The translations under genes and the position numbers were made by a program. Shown here piece by piece: positions 8,625 to 18,200 of a stretch of 41,390 bases of DNA. Origin of the DNA: Pseudanabaena sp. SR411 (lineage in GTDB: Bacteria; Cyanobacteriota; Cyanobacteriia; Pseudanabaenales; Pseudanabaenaceae); NCBI RefSeq assembly GCF_002251945.1, contig NZ_NDHW01000099.1, positions 16-41,405 on the forward strand, read 5' to 3'. Each line of letters begins with the position of its first letter. Position 1 is the first letter of the stretch. The notes under the pieces are model-generated. The model was given only the letters and a program-made list of their open reading frames with translations, did no database searches and was not told where the DNA came from.

Positions 8625-11600
8625 CTATAGAAGACCTTCTGTATATTCATCCTCTTCATCAACATCCCCATCAAAACTAGTACTTAAAGCATCTCCTGAA
8701 GCCCAAAGGACCGTATCTATGCGATCGCCTATCTCAGCAATAGTTGGTAATTCAAACAGTAAGCTGAGGGGTAAATCCAATGAAAAGAGCTGTGGTAAGC
8801 GTGACATGACTTGAGTGGCAATTAATGAATGTCCTCCTAATTCAAAGAAATTATCATGGATGCCAATTTGTTCTATTTTGAGGATTTCCTGCCAAACTTT
8901 AGCGATCGCCTTTTCTGTGGCTGTACTAGGTGCTACAAAGCTACTTTCTAAACTAGGGCTAGCTAAATCTGGTGTAGGTAAGGATCGGCGATCGACTTTG
9001 CCATTGGGGTTTAGAGGCAGCTCATCCAAGAACACAAAAAATGCAGGAATCATATAGTCAGGCAATTTCTCTTTTAAAAAGCTCCTAATCTCTTTGCCCG
9101 TCAATGATTCTATCTTCGGGACAACATAGGCAACTAATTGTTTACTACCTCTTTCGTCATCACAAGCTATAACTATTGTCTCTCTTACATTCTCTTGCAG
9201 TCTTAAGGCTGTTTCTATCTCTCCTAATTCGATCCTAAATCCTCTTATCTTTACTTGAAAATCACTTCTCCCTAAAATCTCAATATTGCCATCAGGTAAA
9301 TACCTGCCTAAATCACCAGTTTTATAGAGTCTTATACTGTCTGATTCAGTAAACCTATGATGAATAAATTTTTCAGCCGTTAATTCTGGTCGTTCGAGAT
9401 AACCTTTGGCTAGCCCATCACCCGATACATAGATTTCTCCAACTACACCGATAGGAATAGGATTTAGATCGCTATCTAAAATATACATCTGCGAGTTAGC
9501 AATAGGCTTACCTATGGGGATTGTAACCGCTTCTTCGTCAATAGACTCCACTAAGTACCAAGATGAAAAAGTCGTGTTTTCTGTTGGGCCATAAACATGG
9601 AGCAAGCGATCAGGTGAACCTTGTTCAAGTATTTCTCTTACTGCTTTTGGATCAGATGCCTCACCGCCAAATAAAAGGTTGCTTAGAGGACTAAAAGCAT
9701 CTGGAATCTGTTTTGAAACTTGATTAAATAATGCTGTTGTCAAGAATAAAGTTGTAATCTGATGTTGTCTAATCTGCTTAGCCAATTTTTGGGGAGAAAG
9801 CAAAACTTCTTTAGTAATACCTATTAGTTTTGCTCCATTTAGTAATGCTCCCCAAATCTCAAAGGTAGCTGCATCAAAAGCAATATTTGAAGCTTGGGCA
9901 ACGCGATCTCTAGGGCTTAACTGGATATAGTTTGTATTAATGACTAGTCGATTAACAGCTCGATGTGGAACTACAACTCCTTTAGGTTCGCCTGTAGAGC
10001 CTGAGGTATAGATTATATAAGCAATGCTCTCGGCTGTAGTATTGCTAGATAGATCTTCTTTGCTCTCTTTGGCGATCATCTCCCATTCACGATCTAACTC
10101 AATAACTAATAATTGACTATCGAGAAAGTTGTTTCTTAGGTTTTGCTGTGTAACTAATATCTGTACTTGAGCATCAGCTAACATGTAATCAATGCGATCA
10201 CTTGGATAGTTGGAATCAATTGGTAAATATGCCCCTCCCGCTTTTAAGATGCCAACGAGTCCGATAATTGTATCAATAGAGAGTTCTACACAAATTCCAA
10301 TTGGTTGATTATTACCCACACCTAATTTATGTAAATAGCGGGCTAATTGATTGGCTCTTTGGTTTAGCTCTCGATAACTAATTTGCTGGTCTTCATAAAC
10401 AACAGCGATCGCATCTGGATTTTTCTCAACCTGTGCCTCAAATAATTGAGTAATAGTTTTATCTCTAGGATATTCTGACTGAGTCTGCTGCCATTCGACT
10501 AAGATTGTTTGTCTTTCTGTTTCTGTGAGGATTGGTAATTCTGCAATTCGTTGTTGGGGATTTCTTACAATTGCTTCTAGTAGAGTTTGAAAATGTCCGA
10601 TCAGACGTTGAATTGTACTAACATTAAATAGGTCACTATTATATTCAAAGACCCCTGTAATTTCTGAACCTGTCTCTTGTAGCCCTAGCGTTAGATCTAC
10701 CTTGGTTGTACCTGTATGGCTCCATATAGGTATTAGCTCCAGATCTTCGGAGAATTTAGCAGTCTGAGATGGTGTATTGAGAAGACTAAACATAGCTTGG
10801 AATAGAGGTGCATAGCTAAGTTCTCTTTTTATTTGCAAAGCTTCGATTAGTTGCTCTAGAGGCAAATCTTGATGTGTATAAGCAGCAAGAGTAACTGCTC
10901 TCACTTTGCCTAATAGTTCATCCACGGCGGGATTGCCTGATAAGTCTATGCGAATTGCTAAGGAGTTAACCAGCAAGCCAATTAAGCTCTCAGTTTCAAC
11001 TTGATGGCGACCTGCGATCGGCGTACCGACGATGATATCTGTCTGACCAGAATACCGAGCTAGCAGAATCTGGAAAGCTGCTAACAGGATCATAAAAATA
11101 GTGGTTTCTGTTCTCTGGGCAAGATTTTTAATTTGTGCTGTTAAAGCAGCCGATAAAGATATGGGTTGAGTTACACCTCGAAATGTTTGGATTAAAGGTC
11201 GGGGACGATCTGTGGGTAAGCTGAGGATTGGTAATGGTTCTGCTAGCTGTTGTTGCCAATAGTTTGTGAGCGATCGCAACATTTCACCTTGTAACCATTG
11301 CCTTTGCCAAACTGCAAAATCTACATAGCGAATTGGTAAATCTTTGAGTGATATAGGTTTGTTGTGGAGATAACTTTGATAAAGTTCTGCTAATTCTTGC
11401 ATGAATATATTGAGCGACCAGCCATCAGTAATTATGTGATGGAAATTAATGATCAATACGCGATCGCAATTGGTTAGCTCTAAAATTTTGATGCGAAATA
11501 GTGGAGGTTTAGCTAAGTTAAAGGGCTGACGAATTTCTGTGTCTATTAGCTGCTGTAGACTTTCTGGTGTGGTTTCTGAGTCGATCTTGACTACTGTAAA

Positions 11601-14600
11601 AGCTAGCGAAATAGTTTCCGCGATCGCACAGACAATCTGTTCATTCACAGAGACAAAGCTAGTTCTCAAGATTTCATGTCGCTTTAATAGTGCCATCAAG
11701 CTCTCTTCTAGAATGGTGATCTCTAGTAAGCCAGATATCCGATAGACAATAGGAATGTTATAAGTTGCGCTATTGGGTTCAAACTGTTGTAGAAACCACA
11801 TCCGTTGTTGGGCAAAAGAAACTGGCTCATAGGTAGAACGCTCTGTAGGAACAATTGGCGAAATTTGGTATCCTTGCTGATTTTGGTAAGCTGATTCGAT
11901 CTCTCTACTTAAGCCTGCGATCGTTGGTTCTCTAAACAAAGTCTGTAATGGCAAATCAATCGAAAAAGAGTCACGCACTCTTGCCATAACTTGCATAACC
12001 TTGAGCGAATGCCCACCCATTACAAAGAAATTATCGTGAATACTAACAGATTTTATTCCTAGAACATTACTCCAGATACTTACCAGCAGATCTTCAATCG
12101 GTGTGCGAGTATCTTCAATAACAGCCTCGGATTGGCTCTGGAAAGATGTCGGAGTAGGTAGCGAGCGGCGATCTACTTTTCCATTCGGGGTTAACGGAAG
12201 AGACTCTAACTCTATAAAAAGCGCTGGAACCATATATTCTGGCAACTGTTGTCTTAAAACACGACGCAGTTCTAAAATGTCTATATCAACTTGGTCGGGA
12301 ACGATGTAAGCCACTAGATAGTTATCATCTAAGCTTTCTTCATGTAAAAGTACAACAGCTTCTCGAATATAAGGTTGCTGGAGCAGAACCGATTCAATTT
12401 CACCTAATTCAATACGAAAGCCCCGTAACTTGACTTGAAAATCAATACGCCCCAAATACTCGATCGCACCATCAGCCAAATAACGAACGCGATCGCCAGT
12501 TTTATAAAGTCTTGCCTCAGGATGTTTACAAAAAGGATCAGGAATAAACCTTTCAGCAGTGAGGTCAGGACGATTGAGATAGCCACGCGCCACCTGCACA
12601 CCACCAATATGCAATTCACCTGCCACACCAATCGGCACAGGTTGCAGTTGCTCATCAAGGACATACAACTGAGTATTCGCCAAAGGTCTACCAATCGAGA
12701 CGCTGCGATCGCCAGACTTCACCTGAGAGATCGTCGCCCAGACCGTCGCCTCAGTAGGTCCATAGAGATTCCAGACAAAACCATTGTGACTAGCTAGAGA
12801 TGTAGCCAAAGGTAATGGCAGATTTTCACCACCACAAAACACTTTAAAATTCTTACCACCTTGCCAACCCACCTCTAAGAGCATTCGCCAAGTCGAAGGA
12901 GTAGCCTGCATACAAGTTGCCTGTTCAGAGTCAATTAATTGCCGTAACTGCATCGCATCCCGCGCAACATCACGACTAGCGATCGCTAATTTCGCACCCA
13001 CTAACAGAGGCAGATAAAGCTCCAACACCGCAATATCAAAACAGATCGTTGTTACCGCAACTAAAACATCATCTGAAGAAAGGATCGGAATTGTTTGCAT
13101 ACTTAGCAAAAAGTTTGTGACCCCCTTATGCAAGACTTGCACACCTTTGGGTTTACCAGTGGAACCTGAAGTGTAAATTACATAGGCTAATTGATTAGAG
13201 TTTATAAGAACATCGGGATTATGTATTGCTTCCTGAGTTAGTTTGTTTCTGTTTCCATCTAAGCTAATGATTAGTCCTGAATAATCTTGGGGTATAAGGC
13301 TATCTTGAGTAACTAGTATCTGAGCTTGAGAATCGCTGAGCATATATTCAATGCGATCGCGAGGATAGCTAGGGTCAATTGGCACATAGGCAGCCCCTGC
13401 TTTAAGAATACCAAGTAATCCCACTAGCATATTGAGAGAGCGTTCTAGACAAATACCAATTAGCTGCTCTGGTTGGATGCCGATGGCTAAGAGGTGATGG
13501 GCTAGTTGATTGGCTTTTTGGTTTAGTTCTTGATAGGTGAGTTTTTGGTTTTTATAAGTAACAGCGATCGCATCAGGAGTACGTTGGATTTGCAATTCAA
13601 TTAGCTTATGGAAGCAAATATTTTCAGGATAGCTAACTGCTGTATCATTCCAATCAATCAGAATTTGTTGCTGTTCAGATGCACTTAGTAAAGGTATTTG
13701 GCTAATTTTTTGTTGAGGGTTGGTGGCAATCGCTTCTAAGAGATTTTGGAAATGCCCAATCATGCGCTCAATTGTCGAGCGTTCAAACAAATCAGTATTA
13801 TATTCAAATAGTCCCTGTAAACCTTGATCAGTTTCCATCATTTCTATATTGAGGTCAGCTCTTGCTGCAAAATGATCGGTTTTAAAAGCCTCAATCTGCA
13901 AATTTGGTAAATCTAAAGCCTCGATTTGTACATTTTCCCAAGCAAACACGACCTGAAATAGAGGACTATGACTGAGTGATCGCTCTGGTTGTAAAGCTTC
14001 TACTAATTGCTCAAAAGGCAAATCCTGATTAGCATAAGCATTTAGAGACGTTTGACGTATTTGTTGCAATAGCTCTAGAAAAGTTGGATCACCATGAAAT
14101 TGCGATCGCAATACTAAGGAGTTGACAAAGCATCCCATCAAGGATTCAAATTCCACACGCATTCGATTAGCGATCGGGATACCGACAACAATATCTTCTT
14201 CGCCAGTATATCGAGCCAGTAAGATGAAAAAGGCTGTGATGATTGTCATGAACAATGTCACCCCAGATCTTTGACTGAGGTTCTTTAAGCGATCGGTCAA
14301 GCCTGCACTAATCTCAAAGAATTCTGCACCTCCATTAAAGGTTTGTACAGGTGGTCGAGGTCGATCAGTTGGTAATTCTAGAACTGGTGGAATACCTGCT
14401 AATTGCTTTTCCCAATAGGTTATTTGATCTACTAAAGTATCTTTAGTTAAGTGTTGATTCTGCCATTGAGCAAAATCAGCATATTGAATAGGAAGATTAG
14501 GAAGAGTGACAGGTTTTGCCTCTACAAAAGATTTATATAGTGAGGATAGTTCTCGCAAAAATATGCCAATTGACCAAGCATCAGCAATGATGTGATGGAA

Positions 14601-15206
14601 TGTAATTAATAATATGTGTTCTTGAGGAGCTAAGCGCAGTAATGTTACACGTAAGAGAGCATCTTTTTCTAATTTGAAGGGAGTTTGAGCCTCTTGATTT
14701 GCCAATCGATGTAACTTAGTTTCTCGATCTGTCGATGCAAATTCTTGTAAATCAATTACTGACAATTTGACTGGTTGAGGTGGATGAATTATTTGAAATG
14801 GATTACCCTCTATCTCTAGAAAGTTTGTCCGTAAGATTTCATGACGGCTAACAATTTCTGTTAGGCTTCGTTCTAGAATGTCTATGTACAGAATACCTGT
14901 CAGTTTTAGGTTATACCTTAATTGATAAGCAGCAACATCGCGATCGAGCTGATAGAGAAACCATAGTCTTCTTTGTGTAAAGGATAGCTCCAAATTTTGT
15001 TGACGCGAAACAAGAGGAATTGGTGCAGAAGCTGGGCTAAGACGACTCAGTAATTCAATAATCTCAGCTTTGTGGGAGGCAATTTCTGCCTTTAGTTCTG
15101 GATTCATAACATCCTGAGGCGCGTTAAACCGCAATCGACCTTGATCGACCCAAAGCTGAATATCTAATGCTCGTAAATATGCTAAAAGCTCATTGGTACT
15201 TCTCAT
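8625..15206 (-). CDS. Bimodular nonribosomal peptide synthetase C-A-PCP-C-A-PCP with TubC-type docking domain (NRPS2)
   Basis: 2193 residues, two elongation modules. Residues 5-55 (ELLAYLRALDIQLWVDQG and following) are a TubC_N docking domain. Module 1: C domain HHIIADA at 204-210 (Ala replaces the usual final Gly), A domain about 530-1020, specificity residues D-I-L-Q-F-G-L-V-W-K (near the published glycine code DILQLGLIWK), PCP Ser1067. Module 2: C domain HHIITDG at 1256-1262, A-domain residues D-A-F-F-L-G-V-T-F-K (Ile/Val-like), PCP Ser2127. No tailoring domains. The C-terminus is acidic (DEEDEYTEGLL), the expected partner for a TubC_N domain, and the next protein has one. The start overlaps the stop of the upstream PKS by four bases (ATGA), with a GAGGAGGG ribosome site 6 bases before it. 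The second A domain shares long near-identical DNA tracts with that of the NRPS at 19921. Family and domain order are certain; substrates are predicted. Confidence 0.95.
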   Translation of the reverse strand: MRSTNELLAYLRALDIQLWVDQGRLRFNAPQDVMNPELKAEIASHKAEIIELLSRLSPASAPIPLVSRQQNLELSFTQRRLWFLYQLDRDVAAYQLRYNLKLTGILYIDILERSLTEIVSRHEILRTNFLEIEGNPFQIIHPPQPVKLSVIDLQEFASTDRETKLHRLANQEAQTPFKLEKDALLRVTLLRLAPQEHILLITFHHIIADAWSIGIFLRELSSLYKSFVEAKPVTLPNLPIQYADFAQWQNQHLTKDTLVDQITYWEKQLAGIPPVLELPTDRPRPPVQTFNGGAEFFEISAGLTDRLKNLSQRSGVTLFMTIITAFFILLARYTGEEDIVVGIPIANRMRVEFESLMGCFVNSLVLRSQFHGDPTFLELLQQIRQTSLNAYANQDLPFEQLVEALQPERSLSHSPLFQVVFAWENVQIEALDLPNLQIEAFKTDHFAARADLNIEMMETDQGLQGLFEYNTDLFERSTIERMIGHFQNLLEAIATNPQQKISQIPLLSASEQQQILIDWNDTAVSYPENICFHKLIELQIQRTPDAIAVTYKNQKLTYQELNQKANQLAHHLLAIGIQPEQLIGICLERSLNMLVGLLGILKAGAAYVPIDPSYPRDRIEYMLSDSQAQILVTQDSLIPQDYSGLIISLDGNRNKLTQEAIHNPDVLINSNQLAYVIYTSGSTGKPKGVQVLHKGVTNFLLSMQTIPILSSDDVLVAVTTICFDIAVLELYLPLLVGAKLAIASRDVARDAMQLRQLIDSEQATCMQATPSTWRMLLEVGWQGGKNFKVFCGGENLPLPLATSLASHNGFVWNLYGPTEATVWATISQVKSGDRSVSIGRPLANTQLYVLDEQLQPVPIGVAGELHIGGVQVARGYLNRPDLTAERFIPDPFCKHPEARLYKTGDRVRYLADGAIEYLGRIDFQVKLRGFRIELGEIESVLLQQPYIREAVVLLHEESLDDNYLVAYIVPDQVDIDILELRRVLRQQLPEYMVPALFIELESLPLTPNGKVDRRSLPTPTSFQSQSEAVIEDTRTPIEDLLVSIWSNVLGIKSVSIHDNFFVMGGHSLKVMQVMARVRDSFSIDLPLQTLFREPTIAGLSREIESAYQNQQGYQISPIVPTERSTYEPVSFAQQRMWFLQQFEPNSATYNIPIVYRISGLLEITILEESLMALLKRHEILRTSFVSVNEQIVCAIAETISLAFTVVKIDSETTPESLQQLIDTEIRQPFNLAKPPLFRIKILELTNCDRVLIINFHHIITDGWSLNIFMQELAELYQSYLHNKPISLKDLPIRYVDFAVWQRQWLQGEMLRSLTNYWQQQLAEPLPILSLPTDRPRPLIQTFRGVTQPISLSAALTAQIKNLAQRTETTIFMILLAAFQILLARYSGQTDIIVGTPIAGRHQVETESLIGLLVNSLAIRIDLSGNPAVDELLGKVRAVTLAAYTHQDLPLEQLIEALQIKRELSYAPLFQAMFSLLNTPSQTAKFSEDLELIPIWSHTGTTKVDLTLGLQETGSEITGVFEYNSDLFNVSTIQRLIGHFQTLLEAIVRNPQQRIAELPILTETERQTILVEWQQTQSEYPRDKTITQLFEAQVEKNPDAIAVVYEDQQISYRELNQRANQLARYLHKLGVGNNQPIGICVELSIDTIIGLVGILKAGGAYLPIDSNYPSDRIDYMLADAQVQILVTQQNLRNNFLDSQLLVIELDREWEMIAKESKEDLSSNTTAESIAYIIYTSGSTGEPKGVVVPHRAVNRLVINTNYIQLSPRDRVAQASNIAFDAATFEIWGALLNGAKLIGITKEVLLSPQKLAKQIRQHQITTLFLTTALFNQVSKQIPDAFSPLSNLLFGGEASDPKAVREILEQGSPDRLLHVYGPTENTTFSSWYLVESIDEEAVTIPIGKPIANSQMYILDSDLNPIPIGVVGEIYVSGDGLAKGYLERPELTAEKFIHHRFTESDSIRLYKTGDLGRYLPDGNIEILGRSDFQVKIRGFRIELGEIETALRLQENVRETIVIACDDERGSKQLVAYVVPKIESLTGKEIRSFLKEKLPDYMIPAFFVFLDELPLNPNGKVDRRSLPTPDLASPSLESSFVAPSTATEKAIAKVWQEILKIEQIGIHDNFFELGGHSLIATQVMSRLPQLFSLDLPLSLLFELPTIAEIGDRIDTVLWASGDALSTSFDGDVDEEDEYTEGLL
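9192..9302 (-). repeat. Identical 111-base tract shared with 20548-20658
   Basis: This part of the second A domain of the bimodular NRPS is identical base for base to 20548-20658 in the C-A-PCP NRPS. High similarity continues on both sides through most of the two A domains. It marks recent duplication of, or gene conversion between, the modules. Confidence 0.9.
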
Positions 15207-18200
15207 ATTTCGCCCTCCTCGCGATCGCTGGTAGATAAGTGAGAATCTGATACTAAACCTTGTGACTTTAAGTGACTATCGTTTACATAATCAGCCAATC
15301 TAGCTACTGTTGGTTCGGCAAATAAATAGCTGAGGGGCATCTCTATTTGTAAAGATTGACGGATTCGCGATATTAATTGAGTTCCTAATAAGGAATGTCC
15401 TCCTAACTCAAAAAAGTTGTCATATATACCAACGGACTCTATGCCTAGTAGCTGTTGCCAAATTTCTGCTAGACTTTTTTCTATTTCATTGGTGGGAGCG
15501 ACATAGGCTGTATTCAGATGAGGTCGAGCATGGCTAGATTTTGCCAGATCTGAGCGTAGAGATGTAGAAGTTTGTGAGTCGCTCTCCAAGGGAGAAAGTT
15601 GGGTGAGGCGGCTATACAAATCGCGCGTTGATACTAAAACTTGAGATAAATTAGTCCCAAGGAGACGATTAAACACTTCCATTCCTTCCTCGGGCAGAAT
15701 ACCATAGCCCAATGCTGATTGATAGCTATCTTGCAAATCCTGTGGCATCTGTATATCCACTGCCATTCCTACTTCCTGCCATGTATCCCAATTAATACTA
15801 ATTACGGGGCTATGCCATTCTAAAGCAGTAGCCTGAGCAAAAGCATCTAAATAAGTATTTGCCCCACAGTAATCTACTTGGGCAAACACTCCTACAATTG
15901 CTGATAAGGATGAACAGAGAACTACAAAATCTAACGCTGTTTCTCTAAAAATTTGATAGATGACTAAGGTTCCTGCTACTTTTGGAGATAAGACCTGTGC
16001 CAACTCTGATTTTGTTTTTTGCTGCATGATGCTACCACTAGGGACACCAGCACAGTGGATTAAGCCATCGATTTTTCCAAATTTGGCGATCGCCTCTGCA
16101 ACTAAAGTTTGCATATTATTTAAGTCAGCTACATCTACTTGAACTACCAAGATTTCTGCACCTAGTTGCTCCAGAGATTGAAGTTTTTGAATTGTTTGAC
16201 TGGTGCGATCACTTTCAGGATGTTCTGTTAACCAACTTGACCAGCGATCGCGACTAGGAAATGCTGAACGACTAGTCAAAATTAACTTAGGCTTCACAAC
16301 TTTGCTGATATGTTCCGCCAATGTTAAACCAATCCCGCCTAGTCCACCTGTAATTAGATAAACTCCTTCGGGGCGTAATTTGGACTTGCCAGAATTATTT
16401 GCTTCAACGTGAATTGGTTCATAGGTTTGCTGCCAGCGATGGTTACCTCGATAGGCGATTACTTGTGGGTGAGAAGCATTATTTGATTTGTCGCTAGATA
16501 TATCAACTAGTTCCTCAACTAATTGAGCAATTAGCTTCTGTTCTTGTCTAGTTTCTGGTGGAGGTAATAAAATATCAATGCTGCGACAAGCAATTTGAGG
16601 ATACTCTTTGGGAATAACTTTTAAGGCTCCTAAAATCGTTGCTTTTTCTGGGCATTGTTGCTCTTCATCAGCAACATTCTGCATATTATTAGAAATAGTA
16701 AACAAGCGTAATTGATGATTTAGATTTCGCTTGCCAATGGCTTGTGCCAAAAAGATAAGACTATAAAATCCTTTGATCTGGCATTGTTCAACCTGCTCCA
16801 AATTATTTGAGCGATCGCCTAGATAGTTATCCCTGTCACTATGATCAAGCATCCATAAATGGAGAATGTCATAGGACATAGTATGCAAATCAAGTAGATC
16901 CGTAATCAAAAGATCGTAATCTTTAGAATCATGTGGATTTAAAACATAGTTAAAATCATCGACCTTACTAAATTCCCCTCCTGCTTCCACGCATATTACA
17001 TTTTGGTATAGCGTCTGTAAATGCGTAACTAATTTGGTAGTGAATCCCTTGCGATCGCCAAAGATCAAACAATGCTTATTAGCTAAGCTCTTAGTTGCTG
17101 AATAAACAGTAATCGGCGATCGCTTCCATGAGGGGATATAAAACCAATCGGCCAAATCTTTTTTGTGAGAGACTTTAGCATTGGGTAATTGCTGAGTAAT
17201 CTGAGAATTTGATGGCTCAATCCAATAATATTGACGCTCAAAGGGATAGGTTGGTAATGGCAAACGGCGGCGCTTTTCTCTTTCATAAAAAGCATTCCAG
17301 TCAATACTAACCCCAGACATCCATAGTTGACCTAAAGCCGAAAGCAGAAAGGCTAAATCTGACTGCTTCTCTTGGGGATGCCGCAATGATGTGAGGATGA
17401 CTTGTTCTAACTTTTTATCTGAATGTCTTTTTGCGAGGGTACTTAAGGTTCTACCTGCACCAATTTCTAATAAAACCTGTTGTGGTTCTTTGAATAGGAT
17501 TTGCAGACCTGCTGCAAAATTAACGGGCTGGCGGATATGTCTCACCCAGTAATCGGGATCGGTGGCTTCTCTAGCGGTGATCCAGTTCCCAGACACATTA
17601 GATATATAGGGAATTTGAGGGGGATTTAAGCGCACTTTGGCGATATGAGATCGAAACTCCGCCAGCATGGGTTCCATCATGATTGAATGGAAAGCATGTG
17701 AGGTATGTAAGCGACGACAATCTACTTCTTGGGATCTCAATTTTTGTTCTAACCGCTCGATCGCTTCGATTGTGCCTGACACAACGCAAAGATTACTGCT
17801 ATTGATGGCGGCGATGGATAAATCTGAACCTAGCAAAGGCTCTATCTCTTGCTCTGTTAAAGGGATAGCTAACATCGCACCTGCGGGAAGTTGCTGCATC
17901 AATTTTCCGCGTATTGCTACTAGGGCAAGTGCTTCTTCTAAGGTCATCACACCTGATAGACAAGCTGCGACATACTCCCCAATGCTATGTCCGATCATCG
18001 CTTTAGGTTTGATTCCCCATGAAATCCATTGCTGTGCTAGTGCATAGGCGATCGCAAAAATTGCTGGTTGGGCGATCGCGGTCTGTTGCAGTTGATGAGT
18101 TGATGACTCTAAGCGATCGGCTTTAGGGTAAATAATTTGCCTGAGATCGGTTCCTAAGATGGGGATGAGGATCTCACAACAGTGATCGAGATATTCGCGA

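Noticed and set aside
12435-12797. 120-codon plus-strand frame opposite the bimodular NRPS
   Set aside because: Antisense to the A domain with conserved motifs in the real frame; no family features.
17667-18047. 126-codon plus-strand frame opposite PKS1
   Set aside because: Antisense to the AT domain; similar shadows appear at the same place in the sibling PKSs because their DNA is similar.
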